Assembly: GCA_902168205.1 (NCBI GenBank)
Contig: CABHOK010000014.1
Coordinates: 682,001-746,000 of the forward strand
DNA: 64,000 bases
DNA from: an uncultured Chitinophaga sp.
GTDB lineage: Bacteria; Bacteroidota; Bacteroidia; Cytophagales; Cyclobacteriaceae
Reading direction: 5' to 3'
Below the pieces are notes generated by a model. It had not been told where the DNA came from. It saw only the letters and a program-made list of their open reading frames with translations, and ran no database searches. How positions within the stretch are numbered: the stretch's first letter is position 1; each line of letters opens with the position of its first letter. The position numbers were made by a program, and so were the translations under genes. Shown in pieces: positions 42,496-51,103 of the stretch.

Positions 42496-44976
42496 TTATT
42501 CTCCTCTCAAATAATCAACAGGATTGGCACTCGCTGTTTTTATGGTTTGAATTCCTGATACCAACAGAACAATAATCATAACGATCACTACCGGTAAGAA
42601 TGCCAGCCATAGCGTTAATTGAATTCTTTCCGGATAATTTGAAAGCCACTCTTTTGCCAGTATATAAATGACAGGAGTGGCAAGTATAGCTGCAATCGCG
42701 ATCAACCTTACGTTGGTTTTAGAAAGCAATATGGTTACTCCCAATACAGAAGCTCCCAGAACTTTACGAATGCTGATCTCTTTCAAGCGCGAATTCATTT
42801 CAAAAAGCGTCATGCCTACAATTCCAAGACAGGCAACAATAATCGCTATACCTGCAAATAGTGTAAATATTTTCTGGAAATATACTTCGCTTCTGAATTG
42901 ACGGTCATAGTATTCATCCAGGAAGAAGTAGTCGAATGGCCGGTCCGGGAAGAGTTCTCTCCAGGTGCTTTCTATTTGAGACAACGACTGCTGATGGCGG
43001 CTGCCTTCTTTTAATCTCACGGAGAAATACACCTGTTGAAAAGTTGCATAGTTGTGAAATAGGATCGTAGGGTATACTTCTTTCTTGGTGGCTTCGTGAT
43101 GATAGTCGCTAATCACACCAATGATGCGACACTTCAGTGGCTCATCAAAGGCTTCGAAATATATTTCCTGGTTAAGCGCTTCTGACGCAGAGGTAAATCC
43201 CAGCTGACGGGTTGCGCGTTCGTTTAAAATCACAGACGACCAGTTAGCAGTTTCCCATGGAGCTGTGCCGTTAAATTTTGATGGAACTTCAAAACTGTTG
43301 CCAGCGATCAAATCAATGTTATAGGTGTTGATGAAGTCGGCACTTACAAAAAGTGTTTTATATACTGCCGGATCGTAGGGGTCACCTATATTTCGTTTGA
43401 TCAGATTGACATAATTGAAACCAATCTCCGAACCGGGTATAGCAGATGAACTTGCCAGTGATTGCACAGCCGGGTATTGCAGTAATTTATTCTGAAATGT
43501 TTCGAATTCACCATACTTCGTGGTTAACTCCTGGTTTGAGTATGCGGTAGGATTTCGAATCGCCACAACGGTTTCAAGTTCAATACCTTTGTTGATCAAC
43601 TTCATGAAATCAAGTTGCTGTTGTACGGTCATGACAAACGCAACAAGTATAATAGAGACCGTAAATTGGAACACCACGAGAGTTTGTCTCACTTTGCTGC
43701 CTGACCTATATTTACTCATGTTTCCCTTCAGTGCAGCAACAGGATCAAACTTCAATAGAAATATAGCCGGGTATATTCCCGCAGAGACAGATCCGATCAG
43801 GAATAGTACAGCAGCACCCGTCCATACAAAAGACTGATTAGCCGAAATGTACTCGAGCTGAACTCCGGTGAGATCCGTATAGTAAGGAGCGAATGCAATA
43901 ATGACTACAACGGAGAGGGTAAACGCCCCTAGTGTGAGACAGCAGTACTCGGTGAGATATTGTACAGCCAGATTCAGTTTGCCGGAACCGATAACTCTTC
44001 TTACGCTAAATTCTTTGGTGCGCGATATAAACCTCGATGTCTCCAGGTTAATATAGTTTATCCACGCAATTACAAGTATAATGAATCCTATACAGCCAAG
44101 CAGATAAAGTAATTCCTTGTTGCCGTTCGCTTCAAGTTCATCCTTGCAATGTGAAGACAAATGAATGTCTGTAATGGGCTGAAGATATACTTCAGTATCT
44201 TTAATTAGCTTGTTTTCCTTTTCCAGTTGATGAAGTAATCGATTAAGCTTTTGTTCAATAACATCGGGCTGTATTTTGTCTGAAAAGGTTACATAGGTCA
44301 TCAGTCTTCCCTCACCCCAGAGATCTACTGAAGCTTCGGGACGAGTATCATTGATTTGCTCAATTATAGTCGCATGGAAATGTGCGTTCTCCGGAATATC
44401 CTTTATTACACCCCGTATAGTATAGTGACCTCCTTCCGAGTGATCGTCTATTCTGTCGAGTATCTGGCCGACCGGGTCTTTATCTCCGAATAATTTTTTT
44501 GCTATTGTCTCGGAAATCGCAATGCTATTTGGTTCTTTCATAGCCGTTGCTGCGTTGCCGTGAAGTAGCAACGAAGGAAACACAGCGAAGAAAGCTGAAT
44601 CGGAGCTGAGCCAGCCACCCGTTTCGTTATATATCTTGCCCTGATAGCGGAACAGAAAACCGGTGTTGGCGGGAATCTTATAGAAACCTGTTACACTTCG
44701 TACCTCCGGGAAGTTCTCCTTCAACAGCATCCGTATTCCGGGGAAAGTCTTGGCTGACGTTTCTACCAATTCACCATTCTCATAACGTTTTAGTCCAATG
44801 CGGTATATATAGTCTTTGTTGGTATGGAACTGATCGTAGCTTAGCTGAAAGCTGATATAGTGTACGATAAGTAGAAAAGCCGATATACCTATAGAAAGTC
44901 CTATAACATTGATGAGTGTAAAGATTTTGCTTCGGGTGAGATGGCGGAAGGCAACTTTAAGATGGGTTGTTAGCAT
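42496..44976 (-). CDS. FtsX/MacB-type ABC transporter permease
   Basis: This 826-residue membrane protein has a first helix at about residues 22-44 (FTLINVIGLSIGISAFLLI), a large extracellular MacB-PCD domain (about 50-270), three helices (about 290-425), a second PCD-like domain (about 450-660) and three C-terminal helices, the last ending with ANPVDYLRGE. The duplicated FtsX architecture is typical of Bacteroidota permeases that pair with a separate MacB-like ATPase for efflux or lipoprotein release. No ATPase gene is adjacent, so it must borrow one. The ATG at 44976 is chosen because the longer frame begins at TTG. A perfect palindrome lies 57 nt upstream. Confidence 0.88.
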   Translation of the reverse strand: MLTTHLKVAFRHLTRSKIFTLINVIGLSIGISAFLLIVHYISFQLSYDQFHTNKDYIYRIGLKRYENGELVETSAKTFPGIRMLLKENFPEVRSVTGFYKIPANTGFLFRYQGKIYNETGGWLSSDSAFFAVFPSLLLHGNAATAMKEPNSIAISETIAKKLFGDKDPVGQILDRIDDHSEGGHYTIRGVIKDIPENAHFHATIIEQINDTRPEASVDLWGEGRLMTYVTFSDKIQPDVIEQKLNRLLHQLEKENKLIKDTEVYLQPITDIHLSSHCKDELEANGNKELLYLLGCIGFIILVIAWINYINLETSRFISRTKEFSVRRVIGSGKLNLAVQYLTEYCCLTLGAFTLSVVVIIAFAPYYTDLTGVQLEYISANQSFVWTGAAVLFLIGSVSAGIYPAIFLLKFDPVAALKGNMSKYRSGSKVRQTLVVFQFTVSIILVAFVMTVQQQLDFMKLINKGIELETVVAIRNPTAYSNQELTTKYGEFETFQNKLLQYPAVQSLASSSAIPGSEIGFNYVNLIKRNIGDPYDPAVYKTLFVSADFINTYNIDLIAGNSFEVPSKFNGTAPWETANWSSVILNERATRQLGFTSASEALNQEIYFEAFDEPLKCRIIGVISDYHHEATKKEVYPTILFHNYATFQQVYFSVRLKEGSRHQQSLSQIESTWRELFPDRPFDYFFLDEYYDRQFRSEVYFQKIFTLFAGIAIIVACLGIVGMTLFEMNSRLKEISIRKVLGASVLGVTILLSKTNVRLIAIAAILATPVIYILAKEWLSNYPERIQLTLWLAFLPVVIVMIIVLLVSGIQTIKTASANPVDYLRGE

Positions 44977-45032
44977 GGCACAAGAGGGTTTGGGAAATCT
45001 AATATACAGCAAATATGGATGCGTTCTTTATC

Positions 45033-45064
45033 CCATTTCATAGGGAATAATCCCTATGAAATGG
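45033..45064. promoter_or_regulatory. Perfect 14-bp palindrome upstream of the permease gene
   Basis: CCATTTCATAGGGA (45033-45046), a 4-nt spacer, then its exact complement TCCCTATGAAATGG (45051-45064). No T-run follows on either strand, so it is not a standard terminator. The position 57-88 nt upstream of the permease ATG suggests an operator or mRNA hairpin. Confidence 0.6.
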
Positions 45065-45083
45065 ATATATCGCTATACAAAAA

Positions 45084-45586
45084 TTAATGATGCCAAGCGA
45101 TTCCCCTTTGACTTGTCCACTTACCATTTTCCTTTTTAAGCATCAATTGCCACCCGTTTCCGCAGAGGCCTAGACATAAATGGCTACCATCATTACGGCT
45201 GTCGTCCCGTCTTTCGAAAACAGCGGAGGACTAAATACGTACCAATTTTCTTTATTGCTTAAATTAAACTTTAGTCGATTGTTGTCCCAACTGAAATTTG
45301 AAGCAGATGATAATTGATATCGCATACCTTCAACGTCTTCAGGACTTAAGCATTTGTCAAGACTAAAATTATATTCTATGGCAACCTTCAATTCCAAGAA
45401 GTGTTGCTTGCGATCTGATCCGGTTGAGTGTTGTGCTGTATTTTTACTTTCAAGTAAGCTTAACAAAAATTCTTTATTGCTTTTGGTGACAAAACTTAAC
45501 ACTTCATAAATCCTGTCATCATTTCTGTTTTCTCGAATACAACCACACAAGGCAATAATGATGCACAGAATCAAAAATTGTTTCAT
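45084..45586 (-). pseudogene. Lipoprotein gene with a C-terminal frameshift
   Basis: The open frame runs 45586 to 45170 (MKQFLILCIIIALCGC, lipobox Cys at residue 16; 138 residues) and ends at ...MVAIYV. Just before the stop, a +1 base correction between 45173 and 45180 restores an in-frame continuation of about 31 codons to a TAA at 45084-45086. It reads CLGLCGNGWQLMLKKENGKW and so on, matching the look of a natural C-terminus (Cys pair, then KxNGKW ending). The total length, 503 nt, is one base short of a multiple of three. Either a pseudogene or a base-calling error. Confidence 0.7.
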
Positions 45587-45623
45587 ATGAATTTGTGTCA
45601 CTACGTGCAGTATTAATACATCG

Positions 45624-45863
45624 TTACTTCCCTCCCAGCTTCTGCCTTCGGTTGTTTCGGATCAATGCCACTATATAGCCTCCTAACACAGACAAGACCA
45701 AATATATAGGGAACGCCCACGTTAACGTTGTAAGAAGACCACGCAGAAAATCTTCGGCACCATTAAGTGCATATTCGGAAGAGCGTTGTGAGAACTTCAC
45801 TATATGGAAGATCAGGAGGATGACCAGTATTATGGACGAGTATTGAAAGAACTGCTTTTTCAT
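45624..45863 (-). CDS. Small two-helix membrane protein (79 aa)
   Basis: This 79-residue protein has two hydrophobic segments (about 9-25 and 46-68) and a basic C-terminus (RNNRRQKLGGK). I do not recognise a family. It lies 37 nt upstream of the frameshifted lipoprotein gene on the same strand. Confidence 0.55.
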   Translation of the reverse strand: MKKQFFQYSSIILVILLIFHIVKFSQRSSEYALNGAEDFLRGLLTTLTWAFPIYLVLSVLGGYIVALIRNNRRQKLGGK

Positions 45864-45965
45864 TGACGAACTGTAACGAGTACAAAGCTACTATGAAAAA
45901 CGCATTTTTAGATGGCTAAAGTTGATTAACCGGTCATTGCCACAAGATAGAGCTGAAATCAAAGT

Positions 45966-46532
45966 TTATCCACCGGTTATAAAACGATGATAGCCATCAA
46001 TTTTATCACGCAAACGATCGGCAAGGTATTTATTGCCATCCTTTAGTTCGCTCAGTATAATCTCGGCTTCTTCGATATACTTGAGTTTCTTGTCGTTGTT
46101 CCAGTAGTAAGGCGGTTGGTATAGGTTTACAATTCTGTCAGCGAGTTTAACCGCCCAGACTTCTTTGGGTTGTTCTTTGATTCGCCTCAAGCTGTCGAGC
46201 ATCTTTTCAAGACGATCTTCTATTTCATCATTTTTAGATAAAGCGAGAACACCATCAGCAACGTGTTGTCCGAAGAGTTCTTTTACTTTAGGGTAGGTAA
46301 AAGGAGTGTCTTCAATCGTGTCGTGGAGAATGGCGCATTTGATAGCCAGGTCTGCGTCCATGTCTTCACTATGTTGAATAGCATTTAGTATCTCAAAAGC
46401 TACACTGCCGATGTGATTTATATATTCAATTTTCTCGCCATCGTTAGGTCCTCCATATTTCTGACCGTCATGTAATTTGGATGCGAGTTGCCAGATGTTC
46501 TGGACTTCGTCTATTGACCAGGGTTGGTTCAT
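45966..46532 (-). CDS. HD-domain hydrolase, Mesh1/SpoT-hydrolase-like
   Basis: This 188-residue protein has the HD-domain ligand set of the RelA/SpoT hydrolase domain: LASKLHDGQKYGG near residue 16, INHIGSVA (about 38), ILHDTIEDTPF (about 68) and KLADRIVNL (about 129). It lacks a synthetase domain and is the size of a small alarmone hydrolase (Mesh1 type), which degrades (p)ppGpp or NADPH-like phosphates in other organisms. The substrate here is inferred only. It starts 8 nt after the stop of the next upstream gene. Confidence 0.8.
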   Translation of the reverse strand: MNQPWSIDEVQNIWQLASKLHDGQKYGGPNDGEKIEYINHIGSVAFEILNAIQHSEDMDADLAIKCAILHDTIEDTPFTYPKVKELFGQHVADGVLALSKNDEIEDRLEKMLDSLRRIKEQPKEVWAVKLADRIVNLYQPPYYWNNDKKLKYIEEAEIILSELKDGNKYLADRLRDKIDGYHRFITGG

Positions 46533-46540
46533 GTATAAAT

Positions 46541-46882
46541 TTAGATGTTAATTTTCTTTCGGCTAAGCGGGAAGTATCTTTTCAGCCACTTAACAGATCG
46601 TGATGTAGGGCCAGGATTGGTATATTGAAATGATATATTGTTGGATGAAAGCTCGTAGAACTTCGAATGTGAGAAATTACCCACCTGCTCCTTTGTTTTT
46701 AATTTTATGAATAGTTGTCTCAGCGTTTCGCTTGTACCTGTATATCTATTCTCATGCGTATGACTGATGGTGTTGACGGAAGCATTTATATTATCAATCT
46801 CTTCCTCAACGGTTGCTTTCGTGTAGTAGCCGTTTGCTGTTAAGAATTCATCCAATTCCGCTATGACTTTTTGAGGTTGCAT
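46541..46882 (-). CDS. Hypothetical protein (113 aa)
   Basis: This 113-residue soluble protein begins MQPQKVIAELDEFL and has a basic C-terminus (KWLKRYFPLSRKK). It is followed after 8 nt by the HD hydrolase gene, so they may be co-transcribed. I do not recognise a family. Confidence 0.55.
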   Translation of the reverse strand: MQPQKVIAELDEFLTANGYYTKATVEEEIDNINASVNTISHTHENRYTGTSETLRQLFIKLKTKEQVGNFSHSKFYELSSNNISFQYTNPGPTSRSVKWLKRYFPLSRKKINI

Positions 46883-46909
46883 ATATGTGATTGATAATCG
46901 TGCGCTGCT

Positions 46910-47073
46910 CTACCGTCGGTTGCTTAAGGCCGTAATGAGGACAATAATTCCGGTAATAAATAGCGCTATCCCTGCCAGCAAGTAAAATGTATTTGCCGTT
47001 GGTCCTATGCCTGAGCCGGCCCATGCGACTGCGTTTAATATCCATCCGACAATGTAATTAGATATCGTTTCAT
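46910..47073 (-). pseudogene. Small two-helix membrane protein gene with probable frameshift
   Basis: From the ATG at 47073 the frame reads MKRYLIT and stops after a few more codons. In the next frame a clean continuation starts IVGWILNAVAWAGSGIGPT and continues with FYLLAGIALFITGIIVLITALSNRR to a TAG at 46910-46912. The joined product is a sensible 54-residue protein with two membrane helices. The total length, 164 nt, is one base short of a multiple of three. Confidence 0.45.
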
Positions 47074-47202
47074 TTTAAACTTTGCTAGAATGTGTTAATA
47101 AGATATGTATTATTTGCTTTGCCCTGATTACCTCTTGGTGTATAAATGCAAATTACTATACTGCTGAAGCAAGTTCCAAGCAATGCGAGTGGACTGTTGA
47201 TG

Positions 47203-47670
47203 CTATTTATAAATGAATATATATCCCATTACAAAGATTAGGCAAAACAATAATATCTGGATCATTTCTTTATTCGTCTTTGACCACCGTATTGTAACAT
47301 TTACAATCTGACCAAAAACACTAATTACCATCAAGATGATTAACGCAAAATATGAATGAATGGTCATTTGAAAATTGGTCGCTTTGTTTTGAATCGATCG
47401 AATATTTTTCATAACCGGTGTTAATGTATATTCAATGGAATCTCCAGTTTTGAAATTGCTAACTTCTGATCCGGGCTCGATTATTGTCCGATTATCAAAC
47501 GTAATTGTATAGTTTGAATAAGGCTGGGTGACACTTTTTGAAACGGAAAGGCCACTGTCAGTAGATATACTTTCAATTGTAGTCAAGTGCTTTTCTCCTG
47601 GAATGATTAATTCGAAAAGAAAAAGGATAAGAATCGCTGGAAGAATGAATGTCAGGATTTTGTCGGTCAT
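47203..47670 (-). CDS. Membrane protein of unknown function (155 aa)
   Basis: This 155-residue protein has one N-terminal hydrophobic segment (ILTFILPAILILFLFELI), a beta-rich external part (about 30-95) with YSNYTITFDNRTI, and two C-terminal helices (about 103-122 and 135-152). The external part may be a DUF3592-like domain, with low confidence. It is isolated, with gaps of 130 nt downstream and 30 nt upstream to a probable pseudogene. Confidence 0.55.
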   Translation of the reverse strand: MTDKILTFILPAILILFLFELIIPGEKHLTTIESISTDSGLSVSKSVTQPYSNYTITFDNRTIIEPGSEVSNFKTGDSIEYTLTPVMKNIRSIQNKATNFQMTIHSYFALIILMVISVFGQIVNVTIRWSKTNKEMIQILLFCLIFVMGYIFIYK

Positions 47671-47700
47671 TGGAGTTGAATAAGAACGATTAGAGAAGCG

Positions 47701-48001
47701 TTACTGCAATCTTGAATAGTCGAAAATTTCAGCGTTTGGCGATCCAATTGTTATCCATATAGCTAGTGCTATATAAAACAGCAGCTCCGTAATAACGATC
47801 GCTTTGATGCTTACTTTCTTAAGCACCACCCGATCCACAAACAACGTAAAGATCATGAATAGTGTGAAGCCAACAAAAATGGGCGCGATGATTACTCCAA
47901 ATCCATCGGATGATAATATGCTGTTTATTTTGAAAATCAGGAAAATGATAATTACAGGATGACCTATAAGAAATGGCCGTTATTTTAAGGTAGCGTATCA
48001 T
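47701..48001 (-). pseudogene. Membrane protein gene with a frameshift near the start
   Basis: From the ATG at 48001 the frame reads MIRYLKITAIS and then becomes low-quality sequence ending at 47819. Removing one base at the T-run of GCCATTTCTTATA (about 47965-47980) gives LIGHPVIIIFLIFKI, GVIIAPIFVGFTLFMIFTLFV and IVITELLFYIALAIW, three membrane helices, down to the TAA at 47701-47703. The corrected product is 99 residues. Total length, 301 nt, is one base over a multiple of three. Confidence 0.65.
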
Positions 48002-48022
48002 AATGTTGACGGTAGATTATGA

Positions 48023-48697
48023 CTAGGCCAATTTAAATGATATCGAACTTTGAACACAAATTGTTTGTGGCTTACCGCTAATTAATGGTGGGTTTTGAAA
48101 TTTTAGCTTTCGCAATACTCGTACAGCTTCTTTATCCAGGCTAATGTGCACTCCTTTCGTTACAACTATATTTTCGATAGAGCCTTCACTTGTAATGGTG
48201 AATGTCATATATACTTTGCCTTGAATGCCAGTTCTCCTTGCTTTGGACGGATAGACTACGTTCTTGGCAAGAAAAGTATAGTATTCTTTTGCTCCTCCTG
48301 AATTAACTTTCGGTGCAGTATAGTTTAGCGAAGGGTCGTCTTCCAGGAAGTTGTCGGTCTTGGCTGGTATACTGTCATTAAAGCATTTGTCTGTTCTATA
48401 TATCAGCTCGAAATTATAATTCATCTCCGCCGGGCCAGTTCCGCGCTGGTAAATCCAAACGCCAAACGGTTCTTCTCCTTTGAGAGTCTCACTATAAACA
48501 ACTGTATTCTTTTTCAAATCTTTCTTCGTGGTCGATACGCTCCCATCAGCGTTGTGAGTAACAGTTACCGAAAATTTGGCTTTGTCTGCTGGCACTTCTT
48601 CCTGGGAAGATCTGTCTTTGTAATACTTGGTTTCGGTTTGCGCGAACGAGGTTGACACTACAAGGAGCGGTAAAAGAATCAACGTTATAGTTTTCAT
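48023..48697 (-). CDS. TonB C-terminal domain protein, secreted
   Basis: This 224-residue protein has a signal peptide (to about residue 19, ending VSTSFAQ) in place of the usual TonB N-terminal anchor, and a TonB C-terminal domain (about 135-224): VVYPSKARRTGIQGKVYMTF and SLDKEAVRVLRKLKF. Since it lacks a membrane anchor, it may act as a periplasmic partner rather than a classic energy transducer. The central part (20-130) has no clear family. It lies downstream of the frameshifted gene at 48802-49720. Confidence 0.8.
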   Translation of the reverse strand: MKTITLILLPLLVVSTSFAQTETKYYKDRSSQEEVPADKAKFSVTVTHNADGSVSTTKKDLKKNTVVYSETLKGEEPFGVWIYQRGTGPAEMNYNFELIYRTDKCFNDSIPAKTDNFLEDDPSLNYTAPKVNSGGAKEYYTFLAKNVVYPSKARRTGIQGKVYMTFTITSEGSIENIVVTKGVHISLDKEAVRVLRKLKFQNPPLISGKPQTICVQSSISFKLA

Positions 48698-48801
48698 GTA
48701 TAAGGTTTAATGGTTAGGATGTAGTTGCAGACGAAGATTGATCGGCAATTTAATGAAAAGATAAAGCCGATAAAGGAAAACTTTGAAGTTGCGCAATGTA
48801 T

Positions 48802-49720
48802 TCACTTCACCTCAATTCCAAAGTTAAAGTTATACACGGTAGCCCCGGTTTCTAAAGGTTGCCAATCATTTTCAAAGTCCAGACGGACCCAGCTGGCAGG
48901 TGTACTATATTGATCAGTGAACGAAGCCTTGTATTGAATGTACTTATTCTGGTCATCTGAACTGAAGGCATTGAATTGGTTATCGCTATAATAGCCAAGG
49001 AATTCCAACGCAATGAAAATTCCATCTGCAGGGAGCTCGATATTTAATGACTCAATGTCAAATACGATGTCCGTTTGCTTCTCCGATACTTCTTCAACGA
49101 TATTACTTGTTGTTATTTCTTCGCCCGGGCCTTTATCAAACTCGTTACGCTTATATAGTTTCAATCGTACCAGTAACTTAGTAGAGCTTTGGCTTGGTAC
49201 TGTAGATCCAGGTTACTTTCGAAAGCTGAAAAAATGCTTTTGATATGCTGACATTCAATCGCTCGGTATTGGCGATATACAGAGCTGCTGCAATGGCGCC
49301 TGTGTAAGCACCCGTCCGTTTCATGCTATGTAAGCCCATAGGAACTGAGCGTTGCTTCCGCTCTCTTGAGGAGACAACAATTTCAGGAAGTTGCACCATT
49401 TCGTCTTGCAGCAAAATGGTGTCTGGCAGGGATGCACAATGGTATATACTCTTTTTATAACCAATAGCTGAGATAGCTAGCGAATCGACATTGCTGCATG
49501 AAATCGTAAATTCTCCAGAAAGGTTTGTGTAGGTGCCGTTATTGCTATTTCTAATGGCGACTGATGCAAACTTGACGGGCTGAAGGTCAGTCGCAGATAG
49601 TACGGCCCTCTTGATTGTTAGATTCTGTGCGTGGCTTGTAAGCGCGGTAAAGGTTATAAGAGCGGGCAAGAGGCACCTCTTGCCCGTAAAAATGCATGAC
49701 ATTAGTAACAACGTCCGCAT
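48802..49720 (-). pseudogene. CarboxypepD_reg-like surface protein gene with an internal frameshift
   Basis: Two minus-strand frames (from the ATG at 49720 to 49178, then 49164 to 48802) read as one protein if one base is removed between 49181 and 49210. The first part has a signal peptide, a carboxypeptidase-regulatory-like beta domain (VLSATDLQPVKFASVAIRN, ISAIGYKKSIY) and ends AFFQLSKVTWIY. The second continues STKLLVRLKLYKRNEFDKGPGEE and a beta-rich C-terminal domain. This order matches intact Bacteroidota proteins of about 305 residues. The 919-nt length is one base over a multiple of three. Confidence 0.8.
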
Positions 49721-49772
49721 GTGTTTTTGATTTTTAATTTTCAAAAAAAACACTTCATACTTTTAATTAATA

Positions 49773-50042
49773 TTAGCTCTTAATATAACGCAGAATCTGT
49801 TTTGAAAGCAGCAATGAACCGAATAGCCCTAGGATCACCAACGCTAACGTAGACAGAGCCAGTGAAATATAGTTCGCTTTAATAGAGAAAAAATTGCTTG
49901 CGATATAGTATGATGATGGAACCAGTAGTACGATATTAAATGAATAGTATATGGCTTTTGAAGCAATATTTCTCTTGATCTTTGCCAGGGCTATACCCAA
50001 CACAATGATACTAATTATATATATTACGATGTAGTATATCAT
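49773..50042 (-). CDS. Small polytopic membrane protein (89 aa)
   Basis: This 89-residue protein has about three hydrophobic segments (3-18, 31-48, 58-78) and a basic loop (KIKRN). Its ATG overlaps the stop of the upstream lipoprotein gene by one base (TAATG), so translation is coupled. I do not recognise a family. It shares the control of the lipoprotein operon with the 21-bp repeat upstream. Confidence 0.6.
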   Translation of the reverse strand: MIYYIVIYIISIIVLGIALAKIKRNIASKAIYYSFNIVLLVPSSYYIASNFFSIKANYISLALSTLALVILGLFGSLLLSKQILRYIKS

Positions 50043-50848
50043 TACCTAACAATTTTACTGAAAGCTCTGGTACCTGGTATTGAACCGGCAGCGCCCCATA
50101 TTAAAGCTTGTCCCCCTACTTCCCACCAATCAACTTTTTCATTATTCCGCTGACTCCACAACGAACCTCCCGCACCTGCCAAAGCTCCTACAGCGTCTAG
50201 GCCTACCCATAGAGGTACGGCTTGAGTCTTGCCATTAGCAACAGTGTTTTCATTCGTCCAGTAATTGTAGGAATTTTCTGCGACAGCCAGCGTTAGGCCG
50301 CTTATATAGCCTTCATTTTTTGATGTGCTGAAATTGGCGCTTGCCCATTGATCTTGAAGATCGTTAAGCCGTACCTTGAAGTCAGAATAATCTCCATTAG
50401 TATCAGCATCCTCTATCAGTGTAATTAATTTTTCTAAAAGTATAGATTCTGTTGAGGTAATGAGATTTTCTTTATTCAGGTCGTTTATTTGATCACGAAG
50501 TTTTTCAGCTATAGTTTGTGTTCGAGCTGCAATACTCTTGTGAGCGATGTATGTGTTGTTTGTTGAGGTTGCTATATCTATAGTATTTACGCTCTTAAAT
50601 GTTAAATTGTTGCTTGTTAAATAGCGATTTATAAGGTGTGCTTCCTTTATTGTTAATTCTTCGATCTCGTCTTCATCTTCTATTGTAATCTGCGTAGAAA
50701 CTTGCTCCAGTATTTCATTATGTTTCCTGCCAATTTCTTCAATTGATAAACAGGGGGATTTTTGTGTATCTATTTCTTCCCTATTACAGGAGAGGAAAAT
50801 AAAAAATACCAACAATGAGATTGTGAATTTTGTAAAGTAAGCTTTCAT
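50042..50848 (-). CDS. Lipoprotein of unknown function (268 aa), repeat-controlled
   Basis: This 268-residue lipoprotein has a signal ending in FIFLSC (Cys at residue 21). The middle is long and helical (EDEDEIEELTIKEAHLINRYL, RTQTIAEKLRDQINDL); residues 210-268 are Gly/Ala-rich with AVGALAGAGGSLW and EVGGQALIWGAAGSI, possibly a hydrophobic hairpin. I do not recognise a family. Upstream (50912-50962) are three phased 9-bp repeats shared with the operon at 53458. The next gene overlaps by one base. Confidence 0.65.
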   Translation of the reverse strand: MKAYFTKFTISLLVFFIFLSCNREEIDTQKSPCLSIEEIGRKHNEILEQVSTQITIEDEDEIEELTIKEAHLINRYLTSNNLTFKSVNTIDIATSTNNTYIAHKSIAARTQTIAEKLRDQINDLNKENLITSTESILLEKLITLIEDADTNGDYSDFKVRLNDLQDQWASANFSTSKNEGYISGLTLAVAENSYNYWTNENTVANGKTQAVPLWVGLDAVGALAGAGGSLWSQRNNEKVDWWEVGGQALIWGAAGSIPGTRAFSKIVR

Positions 50849-50911
50849 ACGGTATAATATGTTTGGTTATGTACATAACCTAAGAGTTGTGTTGATTTTT
50901 GCTAACTGCTC

Positions 50912-50962
50912 TTTCCCAACAGCATCATTTTGTTTCCGAAGTAATGGATTTACTTTCCGAAG
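50912..50962 (-). promoter_or_regulatory. Triple 9-bp repeat, 21-bp period (copy A), upstream of the 50042-50848 operon
   Basis: On the plus strand: TTTCCCAAC at 50912, TTTCCGAAG at 50933, TTTCCGAAG at 50954, exactly 21 bp apart. Distances from the ATG at 50848 are 64, 85 and 106 nt. The same layout occurs at 54280-54330. Confidence 0.75.
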
Positions 50963-51103
50963 GGAGGAAATCGTATTATTATGATCGGATGATTATACTT
51001 TGAATGAAACGGTATTGAGATCTACATAAAAGATACCTGTATTTGGGATATTAAGTTTAATCCGATTCCATTGAACACGCTTTATTCCTCGTTAGGTCGG
51101 TGA

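Noticed and set aside
46848-47045. 65-codon minus-strand ORF overlapping the 113-aa gene
   Set aside because: Composition is poor, and the same DNA in another frame encodes a convincing two-helix membrane protein, so this is a shadow.
47819-48001. 60-codon ORF as an independent gene
   Set aside because: Only the first 11 residues look natural; after the probable frameshift the sequence is shadow-like, while the other frame is a membrane protein.
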